64,000 nt of DNA from Amycolatopsis eburnea (GCF_003937945.1 NZ_RSEC01000058.1:434001-498000), one strand, 5' to 3'. Counted from the first letter of the stretch, positions 44,832-53,820 are shown. Notes: a model not told the origin generated them from the sequence alone. Numbers and translations: made by a program.

Positions 44832-45906
44832 CACCCGGATCGGAGCGTCGCAGCATCCGGACAGTCCGCCCGATTGGTGGATTTACCGTGGTACTGGCCG
44901 CCCGTTGCACGACATAAGGCTGGCCGACCGGTTGCCGGACCCGCCGCCGTGGCGCACCTTCCGCGGAGCCACGCTCCCCGAGCGGGACGTCTTCCCGGCC
45001 GACGACGGGGAAATCGAGCGCAAGCTGGGCACCGAACTCAGCTACTCCGCGCGCAACGTCGACGAGCACGAAGTCGAGATGGTCAACGCGGCGCTGTACC
45101 TGCGCCGCCCGTTGCTGGTCACCGGGCGGCCGGGAAGCGGCAAGTCGAGCCTGGCCTACCGGATTTCCCGGGAACTGGGACTGGGCCGGGTGCTCCGCTG
45201 GCCGATCACCTCGCAGACCACGCTCAAGTCCGGCCTCTACGACTACGACGCGATCGGCCGGGTCCAGGCCGCTGCCGCGTGGAAGGAGCTGGCCGCCTCC
45301 GGCGCGGGAACCACGGCGGAGGTCCCGATCGGCGAATTCGTCCGGCTGGGTGAGCTGGGCACGGCGTTCCTCCCCCGGCGGCTGCCGCGGGTGCTGCTGA
45401 TCGACGAGCTCGACAAGTCGGAATCGGACCTGCCGCACGACCTGCTCGGGCTGTTCGAGGACGGCGAATTCGCGGTCCCCGAGCTGGCCAGGGACGCGCG
45501 CCGCTCGGTGCGGGCCGAGGTGTTCACCGCGGATCCGGGGTACACCGCCGAAATCGAGCACGGCCGGGTCCGGTGCGCCGCGTTCCCCGTCGTCGTCATC
45601 ACCAGCAACGGGGAACGGGAATTCCCGCCCGCGTTCCTCCGCCGGTGCCTGCGGCTGGAAACCCGGGACCCGGACGCCGGCCAGCTCGCGGCGATGGTCG
45701 CCGCGCACGCCATCGACCCGGACGGCAGCCGGGCCGCGCTGATCGAAGACTTCGTCACCCGCAGCGCGGGGGTGGGCGGGCTGCCGGCGGACAAGCTGCT
45801 CGACGCGATCTTCCTGGCCACCTCGGGTGCCTACCGGCCCGAGGACGACGCGTGGCCGCGCCTGGTCGATTCGCTGTGGCGCCAGCTCAATCCGCAGGGG
45901 CCCTGA
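44815..45906 (+). CDS. MoxR-type AAA+ ATPase, cassette 2
   Basis: A 363-residue AAA+ ATPase, closely similar to the cassette 1 protein throughout. GTG 44815 has AAGGAGGT upstream within the adaptor gene. Walker A is VTGRPGSGKSSLAYRI, Walker B VLLIDELDKSESDLPHDLL, sensor 1 VITSNGEREFPPAFLRR. The N-terminal WWIYRGTGRP and PPPWRTFRG segments are conserved between paralogues, so they are probably a docking region. The vWA gene starts two bases after the stop, exactly as in cassette 1. Confidence 0.92.
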   Translation: MTELPDTRIGASQHPDSPPDWWIYRGTGRPLHDIRLADRLPDPPPWRTFRGATLPERDVFPADDGEIERKLGTELSYSARNVDEHEVEMVNAALYLRRPLLVTGRPGSGKSSLAYRISRELGLGRVLRWPITSQTTLKSGLYDYDAIGRVQAAAAWKELAASGAGTTAEVPIGEFVRLGELGTAFLPRRLPRVLLIDELDKSESDLPHDLLGLFEDGEFAVPELARDARRSVRAEVFTADPGYTAEIEHGRVRCAAFPVVVITSNGEREFPPAFLRRCLRLETRDPDAGQLAAMVAAHAIDPDGSRAALIEDFVTRSAGVGGLPADKLLDAIFLATSGAYRPEDDAWPRLVDSLWRQLNPQGP

Positions 45907-45907
45907 G

Positions 45908-48900
45908 ATGCAAGACCCCACCGCGGGCGAGCCCGACCTGACGTGGACCGAACTCGGCGACGGCCTGTGGCTCATGGCGGCGATCAACCGGACCGCGATC
46001 CCGGACGCCGCCCCCGCGGAGCGCCCGGCACGACCACCGGATCCGGTCGAGGACCGGCGGGACGGCCCCGGGCCGGTTTCCCGCGACAGCGACGAACCCG
46101 AGCTCGTACCGGCCGCCGGCGGCGCTGCTCCGGCCCCGGACCCGCCGCCGGACGAACGGGAATGGCTCACCGAGCAGGCCGCCGGAAACGGCGGTCTGCT
46201 CGCACCCGAGCCGGGTGCCGGCCGCGCGGACGCGGAACTCGCCGGCGTGGCGACCGCACCGGTCCTGCCCGGCGCGGCCCAGCTGGTCCGCGCGTTGCGG
46301 CCGTTCAAGCGGAAAGTCGCGTCGAGGAACGACGCCGACGTCGAACTGGACGAAGAACGCACCGCCGAGGAAGCGGCGCAGAGCGGGATGTGGCTGCCGG
46401 TCACCCGCCGCCGCCGCGACCGCTGGCTCGACCTCACGCTCGTGATCGACTCGACGCCGTCGATGGCGCTCTGGACCCCCACGGTGAACGCGTTCGTCCG
46501 CTTGGTCGAACGCGTCGGCGCTTTCCGGTCCGTCCGGGTGCGGCTGCTGGAAACCGGCAAGACCGGCCCCGCGGAAGGCGGTGCGGTCGTCGGTCCCACC
46601 TTGCGCGGCGGGACGGCCGACGCCCCGGCGCGGGGTGCGGGGGAGGTGATCGGCTCGGCCGGCCGGAGCCTGCTGCTGCTGGTGACCGACGGCGTCAGCG
46701 ACGCGTGGCACCGGGACCTGGTGTCCCCGATGCTCGCCCGCTGGGGGCGGGCGATGCCGGTCGCGATCGTGCACCTGCTGCCGCACCGGCTCTGGTCACG
46801 CGGCGGGATGGGCGTCTGCCAGACGGTGCTCACCCCACCGGGACCGCTGCGGCCCAACGGAACCTACGACGTGCGGTCGGCTGACGTCCTGCTGGACCCG
46901 GACGAAGCCGAAGAGCTGACGGCGGGCGCGGTGCCGGTGCCGGTGCTGGAGCTGCAGGACCGCTGGCTCGGCTGGTGGGCGTCACTGGTGACGGGAGTGG
47001 GCGGCGTGGCGCGGAAAGCCGCGGTCGTGCTCGCCCGCGACCAGCCGCAGCCGGCCGACGCCGACACCGAGGCACCGGTGGAACGGTCCGCGCGGGAAAA
47101 GGTGCAGCAGTTCCACAGCTCCGCGTCACCACCGGCGTTCCGGCTGGCGACGCTGCTCGCCGCGGTCCCCGTGGACGTCGGCGTCGCCCGGACCCTGCAG
47201 GCGGAGCTCGTCCCGGGCTCCGGGCCCGACCACCTCGCCGAGGTGTTCACGAGCGGCCTGCTCGAGCGGGCCCGCGACGGAACACCGTGGGACCGCGCCC
47301 AATGGGAGTTCGCCGGCCACGTGCGTCAGCTCCTCCTGCGCGGCGCGCGGCGCTCGGACACGGCGCACGCGGTGATCAGCGCGTCGCGGCGCTTCGGCGA
47401 CCAGAAGCCGGTACTGGTCCGGCTGCAAGCCGCGCTGGCGGCTCCGGACGCCACCCCGGACCCCGCGCTCCCGGCGGCGACGCCCGCGGAGATAGCACTG
47501 GAACGCGACCTGATGCGTGCGTTGTCCGGTCCGTATTTGTCCCGGGCGGATCGGTTGGAGAGTAGAATCGCCGGCATTGGTCAGCTCGGCGATCGAACCA
47601 CTAACATCCCGGCGGTGAGTGACACGATGTCGCAGGAACTCAAGCCGATGGGTTCCCCGAGCGAACCTGAATCCGTCGTCCGCCCCGATGCCGGGACCGT
47701 GGACATATCCCCGTCGTCGAGCGACGCGCCTCCGGCCCTGCGGACGAAGGTTGTCCGGGAAGTCGCCGACATGACCAGCCGGAGCGTCCGCCGTTCCGGT
47801 GATGAAGCACCACCCGTTTGGGGTGTTGTTCCACCGAAGAACCCCAATTTCACCGGGAGGCGTGAACTCCTCGATCAATTGGGCGAACGGCTGGGCGCGG
47901 GGACCACCGCTGTCCTGCCCGCGGCGTTGCACGGAATGGGCGGCATTGGCAAGACGCAGATGGCGGTGGAATATATCTACCGGCACCTGCAGGACTACGA
48001 CATCGTCTGGTGGATCCAGGCCACCCGGCCCACGCAGATCCGCAAATCGCTCACCGAACTCGCGCAGCACCTGAGGCTGCCGGGCGCCGACGAAGCCATC
48101 ACCGCGGTACCGGCGGTCCGCGAAGCACTGCGGCTCGGCCGTCCGTACCGGCGTTGGCTGCTGGTCTTCGACTCCGCGGAAGACCCGGAGATGGTCCGGC
48201 CCTTCTTCCCGGTCGACGGGCCCGGCCAGATCCTGGTCACCTCTCGCAACGCCAGCTGGGCCGGGATCGCGCGGCCGCTGGAAGTCGCCGTCTTCCAGCG
48301 CGACGAAAGCAAGAACCTGCTCAGCCTCCGCCGCTCCGGGCTCGCGGACGAGGACTCCGACCTGATCGCGGAGAAGCTCGGAGACCTGCCGCTCGCCGTC
48401 GAGCAGGCGGCCGCGTGGCTCGCCGAAACCGGCATGCCGGCGCAGGAGTACCTGCGGCTGTTCGACGACAAGGTCACCGAAATCCTCGACACCTCCGCGC
48501 CGAGGGACTACGAGGTGTCGGTCGCGGCCGCGTGGAACGTGTCCTTCGACGAGCTGAGTTCCCGCAGTCCCGCTGCTCACCAGTTGCTGCAGGTCTGCGC
48601 GTTCTTCGCGCCCGAGCCGATTTCGCGGAGCTTGTTCGCCGGCGTCCGCGGGATCTCGGTTGCACCCGAGCTCGACTCGGCCCTGAAGGACCCGATGCGG
48701 CTCGGCCGCGCGATCCGCGACATCAACCGCTACAGCCTGGCCAAGATCGACCACCGCAGCGACACCCTCCTGCTGCACCGGTTGGTCCAGCTGGTGCTGC
48801 GCAACCGGATGGGCGACCAGGACCGCATGGAAATGCGCCACGGCGCGCACCTGCTGCTCGCGAACCTCGATCCGCGCGACCCGGCGTCACCGCAGACGTG

Positions 48901-50320
48901 GCCGCGGTACCAGGAAATCCTGCCCCACATCTACGACACCGAACTGACCGAGTGCACCGATCCCTGGGTGCGGCAGCTGGTCATCAACCTCTTCAAATTC
49001 CTTTACCACTGGGGTGACCACCAAGGAGCGCTCGCACTCGCCGAGAGGGCGGTCAAGGCGTGGGCGACGGATCGGGAGGAACGGCTCGCCCGAGGCGAGG
49101 AACCCGCTGAAGACCCGCCATTGCTGGAACTCAGTGCATCCGAGCGGTTGGCGTTCTTCTACTGGGTCGTCGGGCGCTACGACGAAGCTGCCGAAGTCGC
49201 GAAGGAGACGAGACGGCGCTACGTCGAGGTAGTCGGTCCGGACAATGAAGAGACCCTGAACGCACAACTCACTTACGCGTTGATTCTGAAGGCGCGCGGT
49301 GATTTCGCTGAGGCGCGTAACCGCAACAGGGAAATCTACGAAAAAGCTGCTGTCCTGTTTGGTGGCGATGATCCGGTCACGCTGGGTGCGGCCCATGAAT
49401 TCATCGTGGCCTTGCTCCTGACCGGCGAATACGCTGAAGCTCACGAGCTGGCCGAGGCGACTTACAGCCGGCGTGTAGAAATTGTCGGACCCGACAACGA
49501 CAACACGATCGGCACGCAGGTTGTGCTCGTGCTTGCCCGGCGAGAGCTGGGCCACTACCCGTGGGCCCGGATCGAAATGCAGCGCATCGCCGAGCGCGCC
49601 GAACAGCTTTACGGTGGCGACAGCGTCGGTACGCTTCGGCGTCGGTACTTCGAGTCGGTGGCTTGCCGCAAGGACGGCGACCACGTGGCGGCATTCGAGC
49701 TTTCCGGTGATGCGCTGAAGAGGTTCCGCGCTCGTTACGGCAACAACCACCCGAACGCGATGGCCTGTGCGCTCGGGCATTCCATCGACCTCCGGCACGC
49801 GCGGAGGTTTGCCGACGCCCGCACGCTCGGCGAGGAGGTCTACAACCTCTACCGCGAGAACCTCGGGGAAAAACACCCGCACACGTTGTCGGCTCAGCTC
49901 GACCTCGGGGTGACCCTCCGGCTCGGTGGCGACCCGGCCAGCGCCCGGGTCGTCGACGAGAAGGCGTTGGCGGGCATGCGGGAAACCCTCGGCGAGGACC
50001 ATCCGAACACGATCGTCTGCGGGATCGACCTGGCGAGCGACCTGTTCGCACTGGATCGGGTTGCCGAGGCAGCGGCTCTGGACGCCGACCTGCTGGACCG
50101 TGCCCGTCGAGTCCTGGGCGAAGATCACCCGACCACTTTGGCCGTGCAGCTCAACCGCTCGCTGGACTTGCGGGCCCTCGGTGAGACGACCGAGGCGGAC
50201 GCGCTCTACGACGATGCGCTCACGCGATACCGCTTGGTGCTCGGCGAAAACCACCCGGGTACGGAGTCGGCGTTGCGCGGCGTCCGCGCGGACTGCGACA
50301 TCGACCCGATGCCGTTGTAG
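45908..50320 (+). CDS. Giant vWA/NB-ARC/TPR protein (FxsT-like), cassette 2
   Basis: A 1470-residue paralogue of the 36770 protein, ATG 45908. The N-terminal LTWTELGDGLWLMAAI is conserved. The vWA-like domain has LVIDSTPSMALW (MIDAS at residue 181), then a linker near 550-640 of different composition (TMSQELKPMGSPSEPESVV). The NB-ARC domain has Walker A HGMGGIGKTQMA at residue 676, RRWLLVFDSAEDPE and LGDLPLAVEQAAAWLAE. A long TPR array runs from ~1030 to the end. The linker (about 47.5-47.9 kb) and the start of the TPR array (about 49.1-49.7 kb) use visibly more A/T-ending codons than the rest, hinting at mosaic origin. Confidence 0.87.
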   Translation: MQDPTAGEPDLTWTELGDGLWLMAAINRTAIPDAAPAERPARPPDPVEDRRDGPGPVSRDSDEPELVPAAGGAAPAPDPPPDEREWLTEQAAGNGGLLAPEPGAGRADAELAGVATAPVLPGAAQLVRALRPFKRKVASRNDADVELDEERTAEEAAQSGMWLPVTRRRRDRWLDLTLVIDSTPSMALWTPTVNAFVRLVERVGAFRSVRVRLLETGKTGPAEGGAVVGPTLRGGTADAPARGAGEVIGSAGRSLLLLVTDGVSDAWHRDLVSPMLARWGRAMPVAIVHLLPHRLWSRGGMGVCQTVLTPPGPLRPNGTYDVRSADVLLDPDEAEELTAGAVPVPVLELQDRWLGWWASLVTGVGGVARKAAVVLARDQPQPADADTEAPVERSAREKVQQFHSSASPPAFRLATLLAAVPVDVGVARTLQAELVPGSGPDHLAEVFTSGLLERARDGTPWDRAQWEFAGHVRQLLLRGARRSDTAHAVISASRRFGDQKPVLVRLQAALAAPDATPDPALPAATPAEIALERDLMRALSGPYLSRADRLESRIAGIGQLGDRTTNIPAVSDTMSQELKPMGSPSEPESVVRPDAGTVDISPSSSDAPPALRTKVVREVADMTSRSVRRSGDEAPPVWGVVPPKNPNFTGRRELLDQLGERLGAGTTAVLPAALHGMGGIGKTQMAVEYIYRHLQDYDIVWWIQATRPTQIRKSLTELAQHLRLPGADEAITAVPAVREALRLGRPYRRWLLVFDSAEDPEMVRPFFPVDGPGQILVTSRNASWAGIARPLEVAVFQRDESKNLLSLRRSGLADEDSDLIAEKLGDLPLAVEQAAAWLAETGMPAQEYLRLFDDKVTEILDTSAPRDYEVSVAAAWNVSFDELSSRSPAAHQLLQVCAFFAPEPISRSLFAGVRGISVAPELDSALKDPMRLGRAIRDINRYSLAKIDHRSDTLLLHRLVQLVLRNRMGDQDRMEMRHGAHLLLANLDPRDPASPQTWPRYQEILPHIYDTELTECTDPWVRQLVINLFKFLYHWGDHQGALALAERAVKAWATDREERLARGEEPAEDPPLLELSASERLAFFYWVVGRYDEAAEVAKETRRRYVEVVGPDNEETLNAQLTYALILKARGDFAEARNRNREIYEKAAVLFGGDDPVTLGAAHEFIVALLLTGEYAEAHELAEATYSRRVEIVGPDNDNTIGTQVVLVLARRELGHYPWARIEMQRIAERAEQLYGGDSVGTLRRRYFESVACRKDGDHVAAFELSGDALKRFRARYGNNHPNAMACALGHSIDLRHARRFADARTLGEEVYNLYRENLGEKHPHTLSAQLDLGVTLRLGGDPASARVVDEKALAGMRETLGEDHPNTIVCGIDLASDLFALDRVAEAAALDADLLDRARRVLGEDHPTTLAVQLNRSLDLRALGETTEADALYDDALTRYRLVLGENHPGTESALRGVRADCDIDPMPL

Positions 50321-50356
50321 CCGGTCCTTTCTCGCGCAATTGTTCCAGCCGGTCAC

Positions 50357-52204
50357 TCAGTGGGTGAACCGGCCCAGCCAGCCGGCGATCGCTTCGACCG
50401 ACGGCGTCGATCTCGATTCTTCACGCAGGAGGCGATGCACCGCCCGGACCAGTTCCGGGCGGTGCAGCAATGCCCGGGCCGCCGGTCCGGTACTCCTGGC
50501 CGCCAAAGCCAGTCCCAGCCCTGTCAGAGCCGCGGGGTCGTCCGGGTTGGCGGCCAAGAGCTGCCGGTAGCCGGCCGCGGCTTCGTCCGCCCGCCCGGCC
50601 ACGAAACGCAGATCGGCTTCCGTGGCACCAGGAACGGCGGACCCGTGTGCGGCGAACCGCGCGCGACCGTCCACGCCGAGGCGGAGCCGGATCAGGTCCG
50701 TGCGGGCGTCGTGCCAGTCACCGTCCGGCACCGGTGTCGGCGAGGGCTCCGACAAGGCCGCAGCTGCGGAATCCGGTCGTGCGACCCCGGCCCGCCAAGC
50801 AGCCGCCAAATCCGCCACCGTGCCGGGGTCGGGCCGCAAATGCCTGGTCCGCCAAGCCGCGTAGTGGTCCGCGGCTGCGAGACGCGCCCAAGTCCGAGGA
50901 GCACCGGCTACCGATTCCTTCTGCCACGGAAGGAGCTTCTCGGCGACACCGTCCAAGAACCGGCGGCCGGCCGCGGTGAGACTTTCGTCCGCGCGGACCA
51001 CGGTCAGCGTGCGCCAGACTTGGCCACGCCACAAGGCGAATTCGAACGCCGCCAGTTCGTTGTCCGGTTCTGCCGCGGCGAGGGCACGCCAGAAGGACGT
51101 CACACCGAAAAAGGCGTAGATGCCGTGGAGCACACCTCCGAGGGGGCGTGGATCGTCTCGCCACGGCGCATACAACCGTTCTCTGGGGTCGTCGTGGTTC
51201 AGCCGTACGAGGTGGAGCAGGCCACCGAGCCGGATGTGCTGGAATTCGTGGACGAGCGCGGCGGCGAGAGGCGCGGGATCCTCGCCGTAGGAGATGATCG
51301 CGCTCCCGAAAGCCTCGCCGGTCGACGCACTCGGCAGCCGGAACGGTACAGCGGGCTCGGGGACCAGGGAGTCGAGGCCGACCGGCAGCGCTTCCGCGAC
51401 CGCGGGCAGGTGCCTGGTGAGCAGCTGCCACGCGTCGGCGAGCACCGTTCGCCAGGATTCGATTTCGACGGGGCTCAGCCGTTCCGGCCGGATCGGCTCG
51501 TACAGCCCGCGGTACGGATCGAGGTCGTCGATGCGAACGAGGAGCCGCCGGTCGTCGGACCACGCCACGGCTTCGCGTACGCCGAGCCAGCCCGGCGTGT
51601 CGGCGGACAAGTTCGCCGGCAGGCGGACTCGTGACCGCGAGTTGCTGATTTCCACGCGTCCGCGGCTTCCCCGGATGCGGGCGACCGAAAACGGCGCCTC
51701 GGTGCGCAGTTGCGCGATACCGAGGGTCGGCAGGGCTGCTTTTCCCTGCCACACCGGTAGTTCTGCCTCGAAGGGAATTTCGCCGCGCACCGCCGCCGCC
51801 GCGGCCAGGCAGTGCAGGTGGCCGAGGTGCACCCAGAACGGGCAGACTCCGGTGATGTCCTGCCGGCAAAGCCGCGTGGTGTAGCCCGCCCACGTCCCCG
51901 TGTAGGGATGGGCGAGGATCGTTTCGAGCGCGTGCGGCGCCGTTCGTTCGACTCGCGCCAGCAATTCCCACGCGATTTCGGGCGACGGCAGCGGCCGGTA
52001 TGAGTCTTCGGACTTCGCCGACACCTCGACCAGACCGCGCAGAAGCAGGAGGCGACGGCTCCGTTCGGCGGCACGCAGCTTGCGGACCGGTTCAGGACCC
52101 CCTTCGCCGCGTGCCACCGCGTCGAAATCCGTCCAGGGCAATTGGTGGCGAGACAAGCCGCCGGCGGACTCGATCGTTTCGTCGGCTGCCTCGCTGCGCC
52201 ACAT
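50357..52204 (-). CDS. HEXXH-motif peptide-modifying enzyme, cassette 2
   Basis: A 615-residue paralogue of the enzyme at 40980. ATG 52204 overlaps the precursor stop (TGATG), so translation is coupled. AAALVHEFQHIRLGGLLH carries the metal-binding pair (first His at residue 319); GGVLHGIYAFFGVTSF holds the conserved downstream His. Flanking conserved blocks are PSASTGEAFGSAI and LYAPWRDDPRPLGG. No signal peptide or Met-turn argues against a secreted protease. It converges with the vWA/TPR gene, 36 bp apart. Probably hydroxylates or otherwise modifies the 62-residue peptide; the chemistry is inferred from family context. Confidence 0.83.
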   Translation of the reverse strand: MWRSEAADETIESAGGLSRHQLPWTDFDAVARGEGGPEPVRKLRAAERSRRLLLLRGLVEVSAKSEDSYRPLPSPEIAWELLARVERTAPHALETILAHPYTGTWAGYTTRLCRQDITGVCPFWVHLGHLHCLAAAAAVRGEIPFEAELPVWQGKAALPTLGIAQLRTEAPFSVARIRGSRGRVEISNSRSRVRLPANLSADTPGWLGVREAVAWSDDRRLLVRIDDLDPYRGLYEPIRPERLSPVEIESWRTVLADAWQLLTRHLPAVAEALPVGLDSLVPEPAVPFRLPSASTGEAFGSAIISYGEDPAPLAAALVHEFQHIRLGGLLHLVRLNHDDPRERLYAPWRDDPRPLGGVLHGIYAFFGVTSFWRALAAAEPDNELAAFEFALWRGQVWRTLTVVRADESLTAAGRRFLDGVAEKLLPWQKESVAGAPRTWARLAAADHYAAWRTRHLRPDPGTVADLAAAWRAGVARPDSAAAALSEPSPTPVPDGDWHDARTDLIRLRLGVDGRARFAAHGSAVPGATEADLRFVAGRADEAAAGYRQLLAANPDDPAALTGLGLALAARSTGPAARALLHRPELVRAVHRLLREESRSTPSVEAIAGWLGRFTH

Positions 52205-52392
52205 CAGTCGACCCGCTTGGCCTGACTGCCGCTGGCTGTGACTTGGATGTGCGAGACCCGTTCCACCGCATGCCGCAATGACTCGCGCAGTTCGCCGCCG
52301 TCCAGGGTGCGCAGTCTGGTGAGGGAGACGCCGCCGAGGTCGAGGAGTTCGGATTCGATTCCGTCTTCTGCGCCGGAACGAGCTGCTTGCAT
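52204..52392 (-). CDS. Ribosomal precursor peptide, cassette 2 (FxSxx-COOH-like leader)
   Basis: A 62-residue peptide, the same length as its cassette 1 paralogue; ATG 52392 follows GAAGGGGAAAAG. The leader is IESELLDLGGVSLTRLRTLD with LRESLRHAVERVS, and the C-terminal part is HIQVTASGSQAKRVD. The first eight residues differ fully from the paralogue while the last fifteen are nearly identical, so selection acts on the C-terminal part. Candidate modification sites are the conserved His, Thr, Ser and the terminal Asp/Glu. TGATG overlap with the HEXXH enzyme supports an enzyme-substrate pair. Confidence 0.75.
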   Translation of the reverse strand: MQAARSGAEDGIESELLDLGGVSLTRLRTLDGGELRESLRHAVERVSHIQVTASGSQAKRVD

Positions 52393-52492
52393 CGCGCTTT
52401 TCCCCTTCCGCAGGGAGAGCGGACCCCGTCGGCCCGGTTTCGATTGTCCCGCATTCCGGGCCGTTTCGACAGGGACGGACGCCGTGCGCCGA

Positions 52493-53671
52493 TCAGGCTA
52501 CGTCCAGCACCGTGTGCAGGAGGGTCGTCAGCTCGGCCGCGAAGTGGGGGCGGGCCGCCACGCGGCGGGTGCGCGCGAGGTCGTTTGCGATGGTCAGCGC
52601 CGCGTGGACGGTGATTTTCGCTTCCCGCGGCGGCAGCGAAGGACGTACCGCGGAAAGCAGGGTGACCCACTGGGCGACGTAATCGCGTTGCACGCGCAAC
52701 AGATCCGCTTTGTCGCGGTCGGGCATCGTGACGCGGTCCGCCGAGAACGACACCAGCAGTTCCGGCGTGTGCAGAATCGTGTGCACGTACGACTCCGCCA
52801 GGCGGCGCAGGGCGGTGTGTTCGTCCGGGGCCTGGAGCGCGCGCTCGGCCGCCAGTGCCAGCCGGTCCGCGGCGCGGTGGCCGATCGCCACCATCAGGGC
52901 CGCCTTGCTCGGGAAGTGGCGGTAGACGCTCGGGCCCGCGATGCCCGCGGCCGCGCCGATGTCCTCCATGCTCACGTCGTGGAAGCCGCGCTGGGCGAAC
53001 AGCGCCGTCGCCTCCGCCAGGACCTGCTCGCGGCGGGACGGCGTGCCCAGGCTCAGTGCCGGCGGAACCGGCGGCGTGGACGGCGACGGGAGTGTGGCGT
53101 TCAGCACATCGAGCGCCAGTTCGACCAGAAGTGCGGCGAAGCGGCGGCGCGCAACCGACGTGTGGTGCACCGAGACGCTGCCGAACACCGACAGCGCCGC
53201 CCAGCACAGCAGCTCCGCGTCCTCGCCGGGCAGATCGGGGCGGCGGGCGAGCAGTGCCTTCGACCACGCCGTGAGCGCCAGCGCCGAGCGGCGCGCGATC
53301 TCCCGCTGGTCCTCCTTGGGCAGGTGGCGGCCCTCCCAGCGCCAGAGCGCCGCGATTTCCCGGCGCTCGACGGCCTGCGTCGCGAGCCGGCGGAGAAGGG
53401 ATTCCAGCTGGTCGGAAGGCTGAACGGAGTCCGACAGCGCTTCCGCCGTCGCCGTCTCCAGGTCCTCGAAGCCGCTGAGGACGACGTACGCCAGGATCGC
53501 CTGCTTGTCCGCGAAGTGGCGGTACAGCGCGGGGCCGGTGACGCCCGCCGCGTCCGCGATGTCCTTGATGCCGACCCCGGGGAAGCCGCGCGCGCGGAAC
53601 AGCTCCGCCGCCACCGCGGCCAGCTGGGCCTTGCGGTCGCGGGGGCGCGTGGTGCGCTCGACGTCGGTCAT
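52493..53671 (-). CDS. Tandem-domain TetR regulator (Mce3R-like)
   Basis: A 392-residue protein with two complete TetR units. The first helix-turn-helix is GFPGVGIKDIADAAGVTGPALYRHFADKQAI near residues 30-55; the second is GFHDVSMEDIGAAAGIAGPSVYRHFPSKAAL near 235-265. Each is followed by a helical ligand domain. The mycobacterial Mce3R repressor has the same double architecture and controls lipid-oxidation genes. It is divergent from fadA-fadB, which it probably represses. ATG 53671 is used. Confidence 0.87.
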   Translation of the reverse strand: MTDVERTTRPRDRKAQLAAVAAELFRARGFPGVGIKDIADAAGVTGPALYRHFADKQAILAYVVLSGFEDLETATAEALSDSVQPSDQLESLLRRLATQAVERREIAALWRWEGRHLPKEDQREIARRSALALTAWSKALLARRPDLPGEDAELLCWAALSVFGSVSVHHTSVARRRFAALLVELALDVLNATLPSPSTPPVPPALSLGTPSRREQVLAEATALFAQRGFHDVSMEDIGAAAGIAGPSVYRHFPSKAALMVAIGHRAADRLALAAERALQAPDEHTALRRLAESYVHTILHTPELLVSFSADRVTMPDRDKADLLRVQRDYVAQWVTLLSAVRPSLPPREAKITVHAALTIANDLARTRRVAARPHFAAELTTLLHTVLDVA

Positions 53672-53712
53672 GGTGAGTGAACGATAGCGGTTAACGGCAC
53701 ACCTGCAACCCA

Positions 53713-53754
53713 TTGACACCATGGGGTTATCCGGCGATATGTTAATGGCCATTA
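53713..53754 (+). promoter_or_regulatory. Promoter and operator of the fadA-fadB operon
   Basis: TTGACA (53713-53718) is followed 17 bp later by GATATG, or 19 bp later by TATGTT, and overlaps the perfect 12-bp palindrome TAATGGCCATTA (53743-53754). A repressor there would block the -10 box. A further GGTTAACGG half-site at 53689-53697 lies near the divergent TetR start. Confidence 0.6.
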
Positions 53755-53820
53755 GCCCTACTGGTCGGTATCATCGGCCACGGTACGAAGACGTCCCACA
53801 CGCTCGCGAGGAGTTGTTCT

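Noticed and set aside
33193..52392. Radical SAM maturase of FxsB type within the peptide cassettes
   Set aside because: I looked for CxxxCxxC and SPASM-like Cys clusters in every frame between the cassettes and found none.
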